In this document: piece by piece, positions 21,356 to 34,363 of the stretch
Numbering within the stretch: position 1 is the first letter of the stretch
How the letters are laid out: each line of letters begins with the position of its first letter
DNA from: Xanthostigma xanthostigma
Taxonomy: Eukaryota; Arthropoda; Insecta; Raphidioptera; Raphidiidae
Assembly: GCA_963575645.1 (NCBI GenBank)
Contig: OY754466.1
Span: forward strand, 34,008,001-34,072,000
Direction: 5' to 3'
DNA length: 64,000 nt
The notes under the pieces: generated by a model
The model's input: the letters and a program-made list of their open reading frames with translations, nothing else
Told to the model about the DNA's origin: nothing
The model's database searches: none
Program-made: the position numbers and the translations under genes

Positions 21356-22579
21356 TATAGGCGTCATCTTATGTCCAGTGTCACGTGTGTTTAAATGTCT
21401 CTGGAAGCCGTACATTCGAGATGATGTATAAAGTAGCTGTGCAGACCTAACTCGAGTAGGAGACAGGGAATCTTAAGTGAAAAACAGATTTACCTTTTGT
21501 CTCTGAATTCAAGTGACTCCGTACGTTACCTATGTACCTCGCATGAAACGGTTGCGTCCTCTTCAACAATGCTTACGATATTTGCATAAATATATCATAC
21601 TCTCATGACTATATTTTTTTAAAATACTATTTCAAAAGATCAGTATATTAAACCAGTGGCACGCAATTTTTTTATTGTCACCTCTTTCCTTTTTAAGAGC
21701 TACCTACTTTAACCATCACGCCCCTCTGAAAACTGTCACAGAAATAAAAAAATTTCAAATTTTGCAAGGACAACGAAACCTGTAAACAATAATGTGGTTA
21801 AATTCAAATTGCATTACAATTATGATGATTATGAGTTCCATTCGCCTAAAGAACACTTGATTTCACCGGGTCCTATCCTAAACTGTTCGAATGCAGCTGT
21901 TAAAATTCAGTCCCGTTCATTTTGTGATGTTATCTAGCCGCGATATTCTTTTTCAATTTCTGAGCTTTTCTATTATAATTTGCTCATCGAATTTTTTGAT
22001 ACATTTGATTTTATTTGTATTTTTCATTCCTTCACCTGGGCCGCAGGCAACATTCGAAATATCAATATTTTATACGGAAAAATCACATTACTTTTCCCTA
22101 GTCATGCAAAAAATATATTAATGTTTTGTGTGTCAGCATTTTATGTTTTCTGTTTAGCATAAATGTGTTCTAATAAAGCGTTCATGCATTTTTTTTTTAT
22201 TTCACATTTCAAAACTAGATACTTTTAATACGGCATGATAATGACCTACCTACTGGCCACTGCGAAATATGGCTTATTATTTAAATGCTTTCTGTTAGTG
22301 TTGTTATTTTATTTTTTGCCTTTTAATGACTTATATTCCCATTTTGGAAACAATCGAAAGTAATTTCTTCCCAAATTTTATGTGCCACGACTATGTTTTC
22401 ATAATAACTTACCACGTATATAAGTCGTCATGTTTTTATTTAATAAATTTAAAAAAAAGGTGAATAATTAATGAAGCAACAGTAGGTACGCAAAAGCTTT
22501 AAATTTTCTAATTACGTTACATTGCCCCGACTCTTCTTGCCTATCAACAGGACAGTTTGCCACATGTAGTGTATTACTT
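21356..22579. other. Intergenic, no supported feature
   Basis: A+T-rich sequence; open frames here are short and of unlikely composition. No repeats delimited. Confidence 0.4.
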
Positions 22580-25033
22580 GTATACAGGTGAGTTTTAAGT
22601 TGATGCTTTTTTTACAGCGTGTAAAAATCAAATAGACGAGCAAATATTTCAAATAGTTTTTTTATCAAAACTCAAAATTAAGAGAGAAACAGCCTTTCGA
22701 AGTTTAAATAAATTTTATTAAATTTTCTTTAATTTTGAGGTCGGTCCTGGGGTTATATTATGTCACAATGGAAATAAATAGTTATTATCAAGCATGTTAG
22801 TCCAGTGCATTTAGAAATATTTTATAGGTGTGACCCAAAAATTTCAGATACATTTTTTCTTTTGTTGCTCATTCGAAAGGGTCTTTGATGGAGACCTTAA
22901 CCCTGAATTTGCGCATTCTCCAAATGGCCCCGTCCACCGCCATCTTGGATTTTGTTTTTTTTCTTCAATTGCTCATATCTCGCGTTTTAATAATCGCACA
23001 GCAATCATTCTGGGGTCGTTGGACTCGTCAGGATTTACTCTTTAATTGAATTTCTGTCAAGTAAAATTCTCCAATGTACTGGAAAAAAGTTATTAGCGTC
23101 CAAAGTTAAAGTTCTTTGCCAAAAGTTCTTGCGCCCTGTTTTTCCGCGCGCATCTCTTTCCAGTGCATCTGACACCCCCACCGACAATTTACTATTTAAA
23201 GTAGACTCAATTTCCAGTATTTTAAAAAAAAATTTATCCCGATCGGTTGATCTCTCGCCCACGAATCCACACTCGAAGTTGCGCTATTCATTTCGTGCTA
23301 TTTTGAAGTCTCTAATACTCGCGCTTCGCGCTGCATTTCTCACTTTTGTAACTAATATAATGCAAATTAATTAAGAGCAATGACATATTCGTTAAATCTG
23401 TGCTAAGAAAACGCCTTTTACATAAATTTTTACTTAAATTTATAACTCAGATCAATAGAGTGGTGTGTGTGAGTCAGACGAACATGTAAATATTTTCAGC
23501 CGGAATTAGATTACCCCCCCCCCATTTTCGAGGATGCGGAACACGGTGGTGATATTAAAATTTCTCTTTGGGGCTGCGCAACTCCCCAAAACGGCCAAAA
23601 ACCACCCCCGAACGGGGTTAAACACGCATTACGTTATTCCCTTTCCGAAAAAAATGTTTTTTCCCTGTTTTTGAGAATGATGAGCACGGTGGAGTTGTTA
23701 AAAATTCCATTCGACTTTCACCAACCCCTCCGTCGGCCAAATCTCAGAATCCTCTGAAACGGGGAGATAAACCAATTTTGCTGGTGATATGAAAAAAAAA
23801 TTCACCAGTTTTGGGGATGAGAGGTGAAGGGGTTGGTGAGAATCGAAGGCAATTTTTAACACCAGCACCATGCGCAGCACCCTCATAAACAGGGGAAAAA
23901 CATTTTTTTCGGAAAGGGAATAACGTAAGGCGCGTTTAACCCCGTTTGAGGGTGGTTTTTGGCCGTTTTGGAGGGTTGCTCAACCTTAAACTTAAATTTT
24001 AATATCACCACCGTGTTTCGCATCCTTGAAAATGGGGGGGGGGGGGGTAATCCTTTTCGGCTCAAAATATTTACATGTTCGTCCGACTCACACACTCCAC
24101 TATTGATCTTAGGTATAAATTTAAGTAAAAAATTAATGTAAACCGCGTGTTCTTAGCACAGATTTAACGAAAATGTAGTTGGTCTTTGCATTATATTAGT
24201 TACAAAAGCGAGAAATGCAGAGCGAAGTGCGAGTATTAGAGGCTTCAAAATAGCACCAAATGAATAGCGCAACTTCGAGTGTGGATTGGTGGGCAAGGGA
24301 TCAACCGATCGGGATGAATTTTTTTTTAAAATACTGGAAATTGAGTCTACTTTAAATAGTAAACTGTCGATGGGGGTGTTAGATGCACTAGAAAGAGATG
24401 CGCGCGGAAAAACCGGGCGCAGGAACTTTTAGCAAAGAGCTTAAACTTTGGACGCTAATAACTTTTTTCCAGTACATTGGAGAGTTTTACTTGACAGACA
24501 TTTAATTAAAGAGTAAATCCTGACGAGTCCAACGACCCCAGAATGATTGCTGTGCGATTATTAGAACGCGAGATATGAGCAATTGAAGAAAAAAAACAAA
24601 ATCCAAGATGGCGGTGGACGGGACAATTTTGAGAATGCGCAAATTCAGGGTTAAGGTCTCCATCGAAGACCCTTGCGAATGAGCAACAAAAGAAAAAATG
24701 TATCTGAAATTTTTGGGTCAATTTCTAAATGCACTGGGCTATGTACAGAAGCATGGCTACGGCGCACGCATCTTTGTGTCCAACTAAACGGGGACAACTT
24801 CGAACAATTTCTGTGAATACTTGATAATAATAACATATTTCCATAGTGACATAATATAACCCCAGGACCGACCTCAAAATTAAAGAAAATTTAATAAAAT
24901 TTATTTAAACTTCGAAAGGCTGTTTCTCTCTTATTTTTGAGTTTTGATAAAAAAACTATTTGAAATATTTGCTCGTCTATTTGATTTTTACACGCTGTAA
25001 AAAAAGCATCAACTTAAAACTCACCCTGTATAC
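22580..25033. mobile_element. 2.45 kb foldback element, near-continuous palindrome
   Basis: The left end GTATACAGGTGAGTTTTAAG and the right end CTTAAAACTCACCCTGTATAC are inverted copies. Complementarity continues inward with only small gaps to a centre near 23790 (ACCAATTTTGCTGGTGATAT / TTCACCAGTTTTGG), giving arms of about 1.2 kb. Mirror-image open frames on the two strands (22830-23045 and 24506-24721) encode nearly the same 71 residues, showing high arm similarity, but are not a recognisable protein. Arm contents include CCGCCATCTTGGATTTTG, GC-rich blocks and long C-runs/G-runs (23514-23523, 24033-24047). The outer 160 bases match the shorter foldback at 45427-46136. No transposase. Confidence 0.85.
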
Positions 25034-25356
25034 ATAATATATTATTGAATTTTCCATGTTTATATGAAAATAAATCACGAAAAGCGTGAAAAATCTTTCA
25101 TTCAGATGTACGCCCCCTTCTTCCATAAAATAAACATTACACAGATGCCTTTGATTTCACTTTATTTACGGTTTAGGTACATTTTTGGTAAATAGAAAAG
25201 AAAAAGAAAAAAAACTGAAAGATGCCATACGTTTGAATAATAATTTGGGGAGGCATTTTATCGTTGATAGTTTGATATGTTATCAAGAGGTTATAAATAC
25301 GTGTACGAGTATGAATATATGCAATATGCATGCTTTTAGCTGTGTATATTATATAA
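25034..25356. other. Intergenic
   Basis: A+T-rich spacer between a foldback and a Helitron end. Nothing supported. Confidence 0.4.
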
Positions 25357-25640
25357 CTAGTGACCCGGCCCGGCTTCGCTCGAATTTGTAGATTGAAACC
25401 GTTTTGTCGTCGACTTCCGTTGCAAAATTGGTCTCCACAAAAAGCGATTTTATTTTAAAATCTTCGATTAACGTCTGATTGCTTCTCAATAAATAAAACT
25501 AGCGACGAATTTTTCAGACATTATATTATCTACACGGAACAATTTTAAAAGTTACAACCTTCCACTTAAATGATATTTCAACCTATTCGATTATGAGGAA
25601 GGAATACATACCTACTTTGAGAATAAACTTTAGACGCGGT
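25357..25640 (-). mobile_element. Helitron 3' end, minus strand
   Basis: On the minus strand the unit ends GCGAAGCCGGGCCGGGTCACTAG at 25357 followed by T, with the typical GC-rich hairpin just before CTAG. The 5' limit is not identifiable. Confidence 0.5.
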
Positions 25641-25803
25641 TGACAGGGGCGTTGGCCCAGCGGAACCCGCCAACCAGCTGAGTTTGAGCACGTTAAAAAC
25701 CTGAAATTGGAAATAAAGTAAACAACATTCTATTCGAAGATGCATGCGCCAACCCTTTTTTCACGGTCCGGCTCACTCCAGCCTGCCAACCATTGTATTT
25801 TTT

Positions 25804-26940
25804 TAACTTCCCGCTTTAAAAAAAAAATATTTTTTTTTCAAAAATCGGGAAGTTATTGGTTTCACCCCGATTTTCGAAAATCGAGTTTTTGCCAGATCTC
25901 GACGTTTTGAGGTCCTAGGAAGCTATTGAAACTATTTTGGCGATGATGTCCGTAGGGCTGTATGTATGTGTGTGTGGGGGTGTGTTGGTGTGTATGTGTG
26001 TGTGTATGTATCACAGAACACTGTTCTGTGGTATGTATGTATGTAAACCTTTTATATCTTTTGAACAGACTGTCAGACTGAAACACGGTTTGCGGCATCT
26101 GACGTGATCTTGGTGAACTTAGACTTCCTGAAAATTTGAAACGATTCGGCCCAAAAAATTTTGAAAAATCTTAAAAAAACAAGTTTCAAAAATTTTTAAA
26201 AATTTGTTTTTGTAAAATATTTTCTAAACTACTAAACCGATTAATTCCAAAATCTAATCAGCTCTTCTCTTTAACAAACTGCGTCGATTTTCGCAAACCG
26301 CATCAAAATCGGTTCATTTGTTCACGAGATACCGTGAACGAAAAAATCGTAAAAAAGTGTTTTTTTAAAATGATTCTTAAAATTGTTATCAGATCGATTT
26401 TTTTGTAATAAAAACTGCGTCGATCGCCGCAAACCAGATCAAAATTGGTTCATTTGTTCATGAGATAACGTGAACGAAAAATTAAGAAAAAAGTAATTTT
26501 TTATAATTACTCGTAAAATTCTTATCAAATCGATTTTTTTGTAATAATTTACTTTCTTAGGTTAAAAACTGCGTCTATCGCCGCAAATCGCATCAAAATG
26601 GGCTCATTTGTTCACGAGATATCGTGAACGAAAAATTTGTAAAAAAGTGTTTTTTTTAAATTGCTCGTAAAATTCCTATGAGATCGATTTTTCTGTAATA
26701 AATTACTTTTTTAGGATAAAAAATTGCGTCGACTGCCGCAAATCGCATCAAAATTGGTTCATTTGTTCATGAGATATCGTGAACGAAAATTTCGTAACAA
26801 AATGTTTTTTTTTTGAGCTCGAAGAGCTAAAAAATAAACTTCTTGCTATATTTTATATATTTTTGAGCGTTTTGAACTCGAAAATAGCGGGAAGTTACAG
26901 GGATGGCCTGTAGGGTCAAACTTCTTTTCAAATTTTTTTA
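25804..26940 (+). mobile_element. Family A repeat, copy 3
   Basis: Same orientation and layout as 1068-2191: AACTTCCCGCTTT start, second GGGAAGTTA, TG-rich segment, four subrepeats, AGCGGGAAGTTACAGGG end and T-run tail. It has more substitutions than copies 1 and 2, a short deletion in the second subrepeat, and an inserted inverted word (ACAGAACACTGTTCTGTG at 26012-26029) inside the TG tract. Confidence 0.75.
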
Positions 26941-27315
26941 AACATGGCTTTATTTCCCAAATATCCGTCAACTGGCCTTATTAGCTATCGATAGTCAATG
27001 ATATAGTTTGCATCGCTTTTGATAAACGATTCAATTTTTATTCAATTTTTACCAACGTTTTTAATGTTATGGAATTTTTAAGTCTGGGTAGTTTAGTGTG
27101 CAAATGCCTACCTATAAACATCGGGTGGGTTTTACTCACGTTTTATATATTTATTTATATTTTTATATTATATACTAGTGGTGAAGCCTGTCTCCGTCAG
27201 GCGCAATATCGTAATTCGACAATTCAAAATAGCATCTTTCTTTATACATTATAACAAACAATAATCTATCATCAAAATACGTGATTTTTCTTTAAAAAAA
27301 TTATTTGTAGTTGAA
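26941..27315. other. Intergenic
   Basis: No feature recognised. Confidence 0.4.
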
Positions 27316-27783
27316 ACCGTGACTGATTGACTGATCTATCAACGCACAGCTCAAACCACTGGACGGATTGGGCTGAAATTTGGCACACAGATAGTTATTA
27401 TGACGTAGGTATCCGCTAAGAACAGATTTTATAAAATTAAACCCCCAAAAGGATGTAACGGGGGTTCAAAATTTGCATGGAGAAATCATATAAGATAGAT
27501 GTATCAATTCGAAAATGCGCAGGATTACTCCTGTCAACAAATAAATAAACACGTGTTTCATGCTTTTTCAAAAACAACCCCTTCGGGGGGTGAAATGTGG
27601 TAAATAGTTTAAAAATCAACCTGGGTGTCATTTTCAAGGTTTGTCAGGGCGTTGATCACGTAAATGTCATCCATTTTGAAATTTATTAGGGAGTCTACGT
27701 CGAGAAAAGACTAACTATGCCAAATAATGGGAATGCATCCGTGTTTGGTCTTAATCGCGTGCGAAGCCGCGGGTAATGGCTAG
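27316..27783 (+). mobile_element. Helitron-like repeat, related to 20640-21115
   Basis: Contains GACTGATCTATCAACGCACA, GGACGGATTGGGCTGAAATT and, at the 3' end, GCGAAGCCGCGGGTAATGGCTAG at 27783 followed by T. The same elements occur in inverse order on the plus strand at 20640-21115. The 5' terminal TC is not clear here. Confidence 0.65.
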
Positions 27784-27821
27784 TAATATATAAATATCAA
27801 GTGGAATAAAATGGAAACCAT

Positions 27822-27900
27822 TAACGTCGGCAGGAATCGAACCTAGGACCTTGCCCCTACTGAGTTATAGATTTATCCACTACATCAAGGAGCTCGGAGG
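27822..27900 (-). repeat. tRNA-like sequence (SINE head or tRNA pseudogene)
   Basis: Minus strand: CTCCTTGATGTAGTGGATAA ... GGTCCTAGGTTCGATTCCTG. The B-box GGTTCGATTCC is perfect and an A-box-like GATGTAGTGGAT precedes it by a normal distance, but acceptor and anticodon stems do not pair. Confidence 0.45.
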
Positions 27901-29281
27901 GTGCACCGCTGTTACCATGGTATTAGAAATATAGCACTTAAGGATGTATATAACATTTTTGAATTCAAAGATTTTTGCCTAAATTTAAAATATGTTATAG
28001 AATTAGACCTCCTGCATCGATTAAAACCAAAAAATAGATACCTTACCGACCTTTTTTATGAAAAAATTCATTTTAAAATCACCATTCATTCAATGTTATT
28101 TCTACCGGAAGTGTTAAAAGTTTTGAGAAGATTAAAACATTTATCATTTTATTTCAAAGATTTTTGATTCAAAAACTTATTATCAGTTTCTTTGTACAAT
28201 TTGCGATTTTTCAAGCCCAAAAAAACGTGGAGTTACCGGCAATTTCACGGAAATATTTTATTTTGAAAGTGATGAAATCAATTCTCCGAATCTTAATCTT
28301 AATTAATGGCGGATGTAATGAGACAATGAGGCAACGTCGCGTTCCTGCATGTCGATAATAAAAATCGCATTTATGAAATGTCATATCACGTGAACCAACT
28401 GTCAATTATTCTGGACCTGTCATTTTTGAGATTTATGTGCATTTAGAACACAAAATGCGTTTATATGTCGGATAAACGCTGTAATGTAACAAAAGTATGT
28501 AAAAGATTTGAGATATTTATTTTTGTTTGGAAAACTAAAATGTTCGTACAGATTATCTGCAATTAATTTGAAAAAACTTTGCTTTAACAAAAATCTGCCA
28601 AAAGTAAACTTTAATTACTGACTTTATGTATCAGTTTATTACTTTGCGTAATGATAATTGATTTCTTAATCACCACTTTGATTGCTTGATAATAATTCAT
28701 AATAAAAAAACTTTCTTTGAATTTTGATTTGACATTTTTATTTATTATTATTTTTATAGTATCCATAGCTTCAAATTTTTGAGGTCAGAAATTCTATCTC
28801 CACGTTATGTTTCCGAGTGTCAGAAGACCACGTGGACAGCCATGTTGCCTGATTGTTTTTGACTAAAGTCACAGTAGTCAAATTAAATGTTAAATATTTG
28901 TTCATAATATTTAATTATAGGAAAATTTTTAGAAAATCTACCATAAAAAATGATTAAAATTAACACAAAGTCTTCGCAAATGAAAATTTTTATATATTTA
29001 TGATTTTGAAAATTTAATTAGATGTACTACACAATTTGACCTTATACACATCCTTAAATTCTACGATAATTTACTAGAGTTATAATTTTAAAATAGGGTT
29101 TAGTAGGCTCTGAAAAAAAAAAGCAAAACACATGCCAAATAAAGACATTGAACATTGAATAACACGTAAATTATTTAAATTAAAAAGGGGAACTGTTTCA
29201 TTAGACCAGTGAAGTTAGCTTTTGACAAGGAAAAAATTAATAGCAGAAAACGAATGATGAGGAAGGGAAGAAACTGCCGTC
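27901..29281. other. Intergenic
   Basis: A+T-rich. Open frames of 60-88 codons are F/K/I/L-rich and typical of random A+T DNA. No repeat ends recognised. Confidence 0.4.
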
Positions 29282-30932
29282 ATAGTTTAAGCTCCCATGA
29301 CACAAAAAGTTACCCCAAAGAACACCTCAAAATTATAAAGTGAAAATGGCTGAAAAACATGTCAGAAACATGTTACGCCGGCCAGACAAGTAAAAATTTG
29401 TTAATTGTTATTTTTTATGAATTTTTGGAATTTAAAAAAAAACATGATTTTACTTTCCAAAACACCTGCTTGAAATTTATACAATTTGTAGTAAATAATG
29501 TACCATTTTTGAAAAAATTGGTCTGGCTGACAATTTTTGTTAATAAGCTAGCCAGACTTCATTTGTTATAAACTATTTTTTTTATGAAAATACATTTCAT
29601 AACACCTCCTTGAATTTTTTTTTTTAATAAAGTTTAAGATCTCTTCTATCTAATACAACTGGTTTGGCTGACAATTTTTGTTAATAAATTGGTCAGACTT
29701 CATTTGTTATAAAATTTTTTGTTTATGAAGTCTGTCATAGTAAAAAACATTTTTTCGCTGACAAACCAATTTTTATGCATAAAATAGATGTCAAACCTTC
29801 CTTCAGAAAAAAATTAAGGTGGTGTTTTGAAAACAATATTTTGATGAAAAATGTATTAAAGTAGGTACATAAAAGGGATCTACCGTATTAATTTAGAATA
29901 AAAAAACAAATATTTTTTTTTAGTTAGCAACGATTATACCATATTTTTACTTTAATACATTTTTCATCAAAATATTGTTTTTTACCATGTCAGATTCAAT
30001 TTTTAAGTGCCGTGACAGCGTTTTTTTTATAAACAAATTAGCTTTTACAAGGGCCGTGTCAAAACACCACCTTAATTTTTTTCTGAAAGAAGGTTTGACA
30101 TCTATTTTATGCATAAAAAATTGGTCTGTCAGCGAAAAAATGTTTTTTACTATGACAGACTTCATTTTTCGAGTGCTGCGACCACATTTTTTAATGAAAA
30201 AATATGGTATAAATCGTTGCTAACTAGAAAACAAATTTTTTTTTATTCTAAATTAATACGGTAGATCCCTTTTTTATACTTTAATACATTTTTCATCAAA
30301 ATATTGTTTTTTACCATGCCAGATTCAATTTTTAAGCGCCGTGACAGCGTTTTTTATAAACAAATTAGCTTTTACAAGGGCCGTGTCAAAACACCACCTT
30401 AATTTTTTTCTGAACGAAGGTTTGACATCTATTTTATGCATAAAAATTGGTCTGTCAGCGAAAAAATGTTTTTTACTATGACAGACTTCATAAACAAAAA
30501 AATTTATAACAAATGAAGTCTGACCAATTTATTAACAAAAATTGTCAGCCAGACCAGTTGTATTAGATAGAAGAGATCTTAAACTTTATTTAAAAAAAAA
30601 TTCAAGGAGGTGTTATGAAATGTATTTTCATAAAAAAAATAGTTTATAACAAATGAAGTCTGGCTAGCTTATTAACAAAAATTGTCAGCCAGACCAATTT
30701 TTTCAAAAATGGTACATTATTTACTACAAATTGTATAAATTTCAAGCAGGTGTTTTGGAAAGTAAAATCATGTTTTTTTTTAAATTTCAAAAATTCATAA
30801 AAAATAACAATTAACAAATTTTTACTTGTCTGGCGGGCGCAACATGTTTCTGACATGTTTTTTAGCCATTTTCACTTTATAATTTTGAGGTGTTCTTTGG
30901 GGTAACTTTTTGTGTCATGGGAGTTTAAACTA
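29282..30932. mobile_element. 1.65 kb nested foldback element
   Basis: Outer arms start TAGTTTAAGCTCCCATGAC (29282) and end GTCATGGGAGTTTAAACTA (30932). Mirror frames 29359-29571 (+) and 30644-30856 (-) encode almost the same 70 residues, not a known protein. Arms contain repeated words GGCTGACAATTTTTGTTAAT and CAGACTTCATTTGTTATAA in both orientations. Inside, 29947-30187 is repeated in near-direct form at 30278-30500, while the left arm lacks part of this block (abrupt join after GGTGGTGTTTTGA near 29831). The palindrome is therefore recursive and one arm has suffered a deletion. No transposase. Confidence 0.8.
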
Positions 30933-32426
30933 TCAGAAATTTTCAGAATGATCGGCCTACGTTGATAAAATCCGCTTTTGTTTTGTTTTGTTTGAAAAAC
31001 AATCGCGTCGTAGTAAAGCAAACAATTTACTGTCATTATCTTCTATTATCAAAACAGGCCGATCATTCTGAAAATTTGCATAACCCCATAGTTTTTCATT
31101 GTGAACAACTTTTCTTAGTGACACTTTTGCGTACTATGAACGGAAAAGGTACTTTACCTGAAACGAAAAGATGTTTTGCTTAACTGTAAAGGCTTACTTG
31201 ATTAATAAAAATAAAAATAACTTTCAGACCAAGCGGGACGGATTCCCAAAATATGAAATTCCAATTCTAAAATTTTTGGTCAATCTCACCTATTGTGAAC
31301 TCAATCCGGGGACAAACTTTATATGTAGATATTTTTAATTATAGTATATGCCTTGATCAGTTTCCCTAAATTTGAATTTTGACTCGCTGTTTTTATTTCT
31401 GAGCGAGTTATGAGGGCTATTTCCCATTATTATCATTCGGCTGAGTTGTGTCTTTGTTTAATATAGTATTTGAAATTACTAATTCACATTACTTGACGAG
31501 TGAATTGAACTTTTTCATTTTATCTACAAGGGATGTAACTTAAAACTTACTTTAAATTTTTTTTAAATTGCGCAAATGTATTTCCTTATATTCATCCTGA
31601 GCGATTTTTGTTACCTTAACACTAAATTTTACCCTCTGGACACATTTTCTTATTGCCACTATTAAAACTGTTTTCACTAATATTTAAACAAAATTTAATT
31701 TCTAATTTTAAATACCTACCAGAAAATAAATTGAAATTTCACATGCGAATTTTGATAGCAAAATAAAGACAAGCTGAATTAATTTATCGCAGGACCACAA
31801 TCCATCAACGTTAGAATAAATATGCTGAAACGTTTGTAAATAAATGCAATTTTGAATATCAGTTGATATTGCTTTTTATCAATTTTGTAGCCACGACGAC
31901 TTGTTTTTCAACTTACATAATTATGGTAACCAAACTTTATTATCACAATGGCGTTTCTGGGATCCGAGTTTGAGGTCCATTAATTCAGTGTTTTGAATGT
32001 TACCAAATCATTTAATCTTTGATTTCCCTGCGCTTACTTTTCTCGTTTCCGGTTCTTGTTTCACTAAACTTCTTCTTTGACAGCCGTCACGTTTCATCTT
32101 TGTTTTTCCTGTGTTCTTTATGCAGCTGTTTCGGGTTTATAAACAAACCTTTATATGCTCTTTATACAGTGATCAACAAAAAATAGCTTTATAAATGTGT
32201 GCCAACGACGAGTAATCGCTTATGAAGAATTTTTACTATTTTTCTGCATCTTTTGATATTTTTTTTCCTGTTTGTGTAACAGTAAAAACATTTCATTTGT
32301 ATATAAATCAAGTTTTCACTTCAATGAAATATTTGCCCCTTTACACGAGTTTTGAGAATAACGAGTTGTATGAAATTTATCTACTAACATTTTGATTAAA
32401 AAAAAACAGTGTGGTTCTTCGTAAAT
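30933..32426. other. Intergenic
   Basis: A short inverted match (TCAGAATGATCGGCCTACG near 30944-30962 and AGGCCGATCATTCTGAAAA at 31057-31075) flanks about 100 bases just outside the foldback. Otherwise nothing recognised. Confidence 0.4.
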
Positions 32427-32945
32427 TTAGAATTTAAATATTTTTAGTTCAATACTGGATTTGATATACTTAAGCAAAAATATGTTTTTTTGTAAATGAA
32501 TTCCAGCTACCTTGAATGTTTGTTCCTGGACTTTGTTTATAGTAACTCCGAAAGCAATTTTTAATGGAAATTGTAATCTTTTAAATTGAAAGGAGAAATT
32601 CATTGGTATAATTGACATTCGTGGTTTGAGAACACTATTTCTTTTAGATTTGTCATTAATTATAATAGCCCTAACAATAGTTTGACCCAGACGAGAAACT
32701 TGTAAACGTGTACCATTACACAATTTGGACGCATTAAGATTTCGCATTAAAAGTACCGGTACACTCACTTTTAACCTTAATTTATGAGAAGGCATTTAAC
32801 CCTCTTAGGAGTTAATTTTTGAAAAAAAAGTAGTTTGTGTCCTTCCCCAGAGTTTAACTTACCTCCATATTAAATTTAATCGTAATTGGTCCCGCGGTTT
32901 GACCGTAAAAGCGAACAGACAGACAGAATTACTTACGCATTTATA
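32427..32945 (-). pseudogene. Helitron helicase C-terminal fragment with shared non-coding leader
   Basis: A 122-residue minus-strand frame begins MPSHKLRLKVSVPVLLMRNL, continues KLCNGTRLQVSRLGQTIVRA and contains FQFKRLQFPLKIAFGVTINK followed by VQEQTFKVAGIHL. This is the C-terminal part of Helitron PIF1-type helicases (FPFKRLQFPVK.AFAMTINKAQGQT...GI.L). The conserved end (YVA.SRV) is missing and the upstream helicase and Rep domains are absent. Bases 32796-32945 upstream match 490-643, with the helicase joined at the same point, so both are copies of one derived mobile unit. Non-functional. Confidence 0.8.
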
Positions 32946-33832
32946 ATAATAACATTTTATAAGGTAGTACAATTACTGCGGATCAATTACCTGCTGGTTG
33001 AGAGGGAGGTATTCTGAATATTTTGACGCAAAGGTGATTATCCCAAGTAAATCTCTAATCAATGTAATGAGAATCATTTGGCAAGCATTAGGTATGTCCA
33101 GATATTAATGTTGTGAGCATACAAATGAAACACGGTGCGGCTCTGTTTTGTTTAAGGCTTAAACTCTGCAACAGCGACTGACTAGCCATAAGCATTGACG
33201 ATTATCTAAAATCTGAACTGTTCCAATCAGCTATCGGCCATCAGTTCGATAAACAAAGTAAACGCGAGCACTTCTGAATTGAGTTCCAGTATTGGTTTTG
33301 GCAAAGTTTAAAATATAAACCGTGTGTAACAATTCACTTAAGCTATTTGTCTATTGAACCGTATCCTCAGGCCACCACCGCCAACCTTATTCGTGGTCCT
33401 CATACATCCATCTCACTTTCAAACAGGCTTCTAATTTTACCTAACAGCTCTAAATGCGCCATTATCGTTGTCAAACTTTGCATTTCTCTTTCGTTCATCC
33501 ATATAAACTGTTTAACAAACTTCAGTTCAATCATTAGGTACTGACAGGGATCCTTACTACTGACGAATATAAAAAAAATAGGTGCGTCGGCTCGTGACAC
33601 ACGACGGAAGCTATGTTCCTTATAGGTACATTTTATATTAAATTAAAATTTGTGTCTACACAAAATATTGAAACAAAAATGTTTACCTATGTATTAATAT
33701 AAGAAATATAAAAAAATTAAACTATTCAATTTTGAATATTTTATTTGTTAACTAAAAACAAAAATGTCATTAGTAAAAAAATTACAACACTATTATGCTA
33801 ATTGAAGATTTGAACTTGAGAGGTTTGATTTA
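32946..33832. other. Intergenic; a doubtful coding-like stretch at 33400-33600 (-)
   Basis: On the minus strand 33600-33400 is open for 66 codons and reads in part MIELKFVKQFIWMNEREMQS, with a more protein-like composition than other frames nearby. No splice sites, homologue or neighbours support it, so it is not called as a gene. Confidence 0.3.
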
Positions 33833-34363
33833 AGGATGTTTTTTTTTTTTGTTTTTTAATTCGGTCCCATTGGCTTATGTGTTAGCATTGCACCTAAAAA
33901 AATTCTCCCAAAATTTCAGATTTAATTAACATGGGAAAACCGACGTTTTTACTTGAACATGGATAGCTGGTAGAAATTAATTTTTTTCAAATTTTTGGTG
34001 GCAGTATTTTATAGAGAATTAAATTGCCCATAAAAAAGGTCTTTAGTGCCAAATCCGTGAATTCATTATTTTTAAAGATATATTCTCTTAAAAGTCGAAA
34101 TAAAGAAGTCACGGGTTTAGTACTAATAGGTATAGGAAATTGAATTGTCTACAAAATGCTATCAAGAATTTAAAACAATCTGCCAGCTATCTATGTTTGG
34201 CCAAAACATCGTTTTTCGCATGTTAATTAAATGGGAAGCAAATTTGGTTTGCGTCGCTCACACTCACAGGTTTGATCTAGGAAGCTGAAATTTTGGGAGA
34301 ATTTTTTTAGGTCCAATGCTAAAACATTAGCTACTGAGATCGAAAACAACAAAAAAACACCCT
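33833..34363. repeat. Foldback repeat, about 530 bp
   Basis: Left AGGATGTTTTTTTTTTTGTT and TAGCATTGCACCTAAAAAAA pair with right TTTTTTTAGGTCCAATGCTA and ...AAAAAAACACCCT. Complementarity continues inward (GATAGCTGGTAGA / TCTGCCAGCTATC), centre near 34098. No open frame and no clear target duplication. Confidence 0.7.

Noticed and set aside
22830-24721. Mirror-image 71-codon frames on opposite strands
   Set aside because: They are the two arms of the 2.45 kb palindrome; composition is not protein-like.
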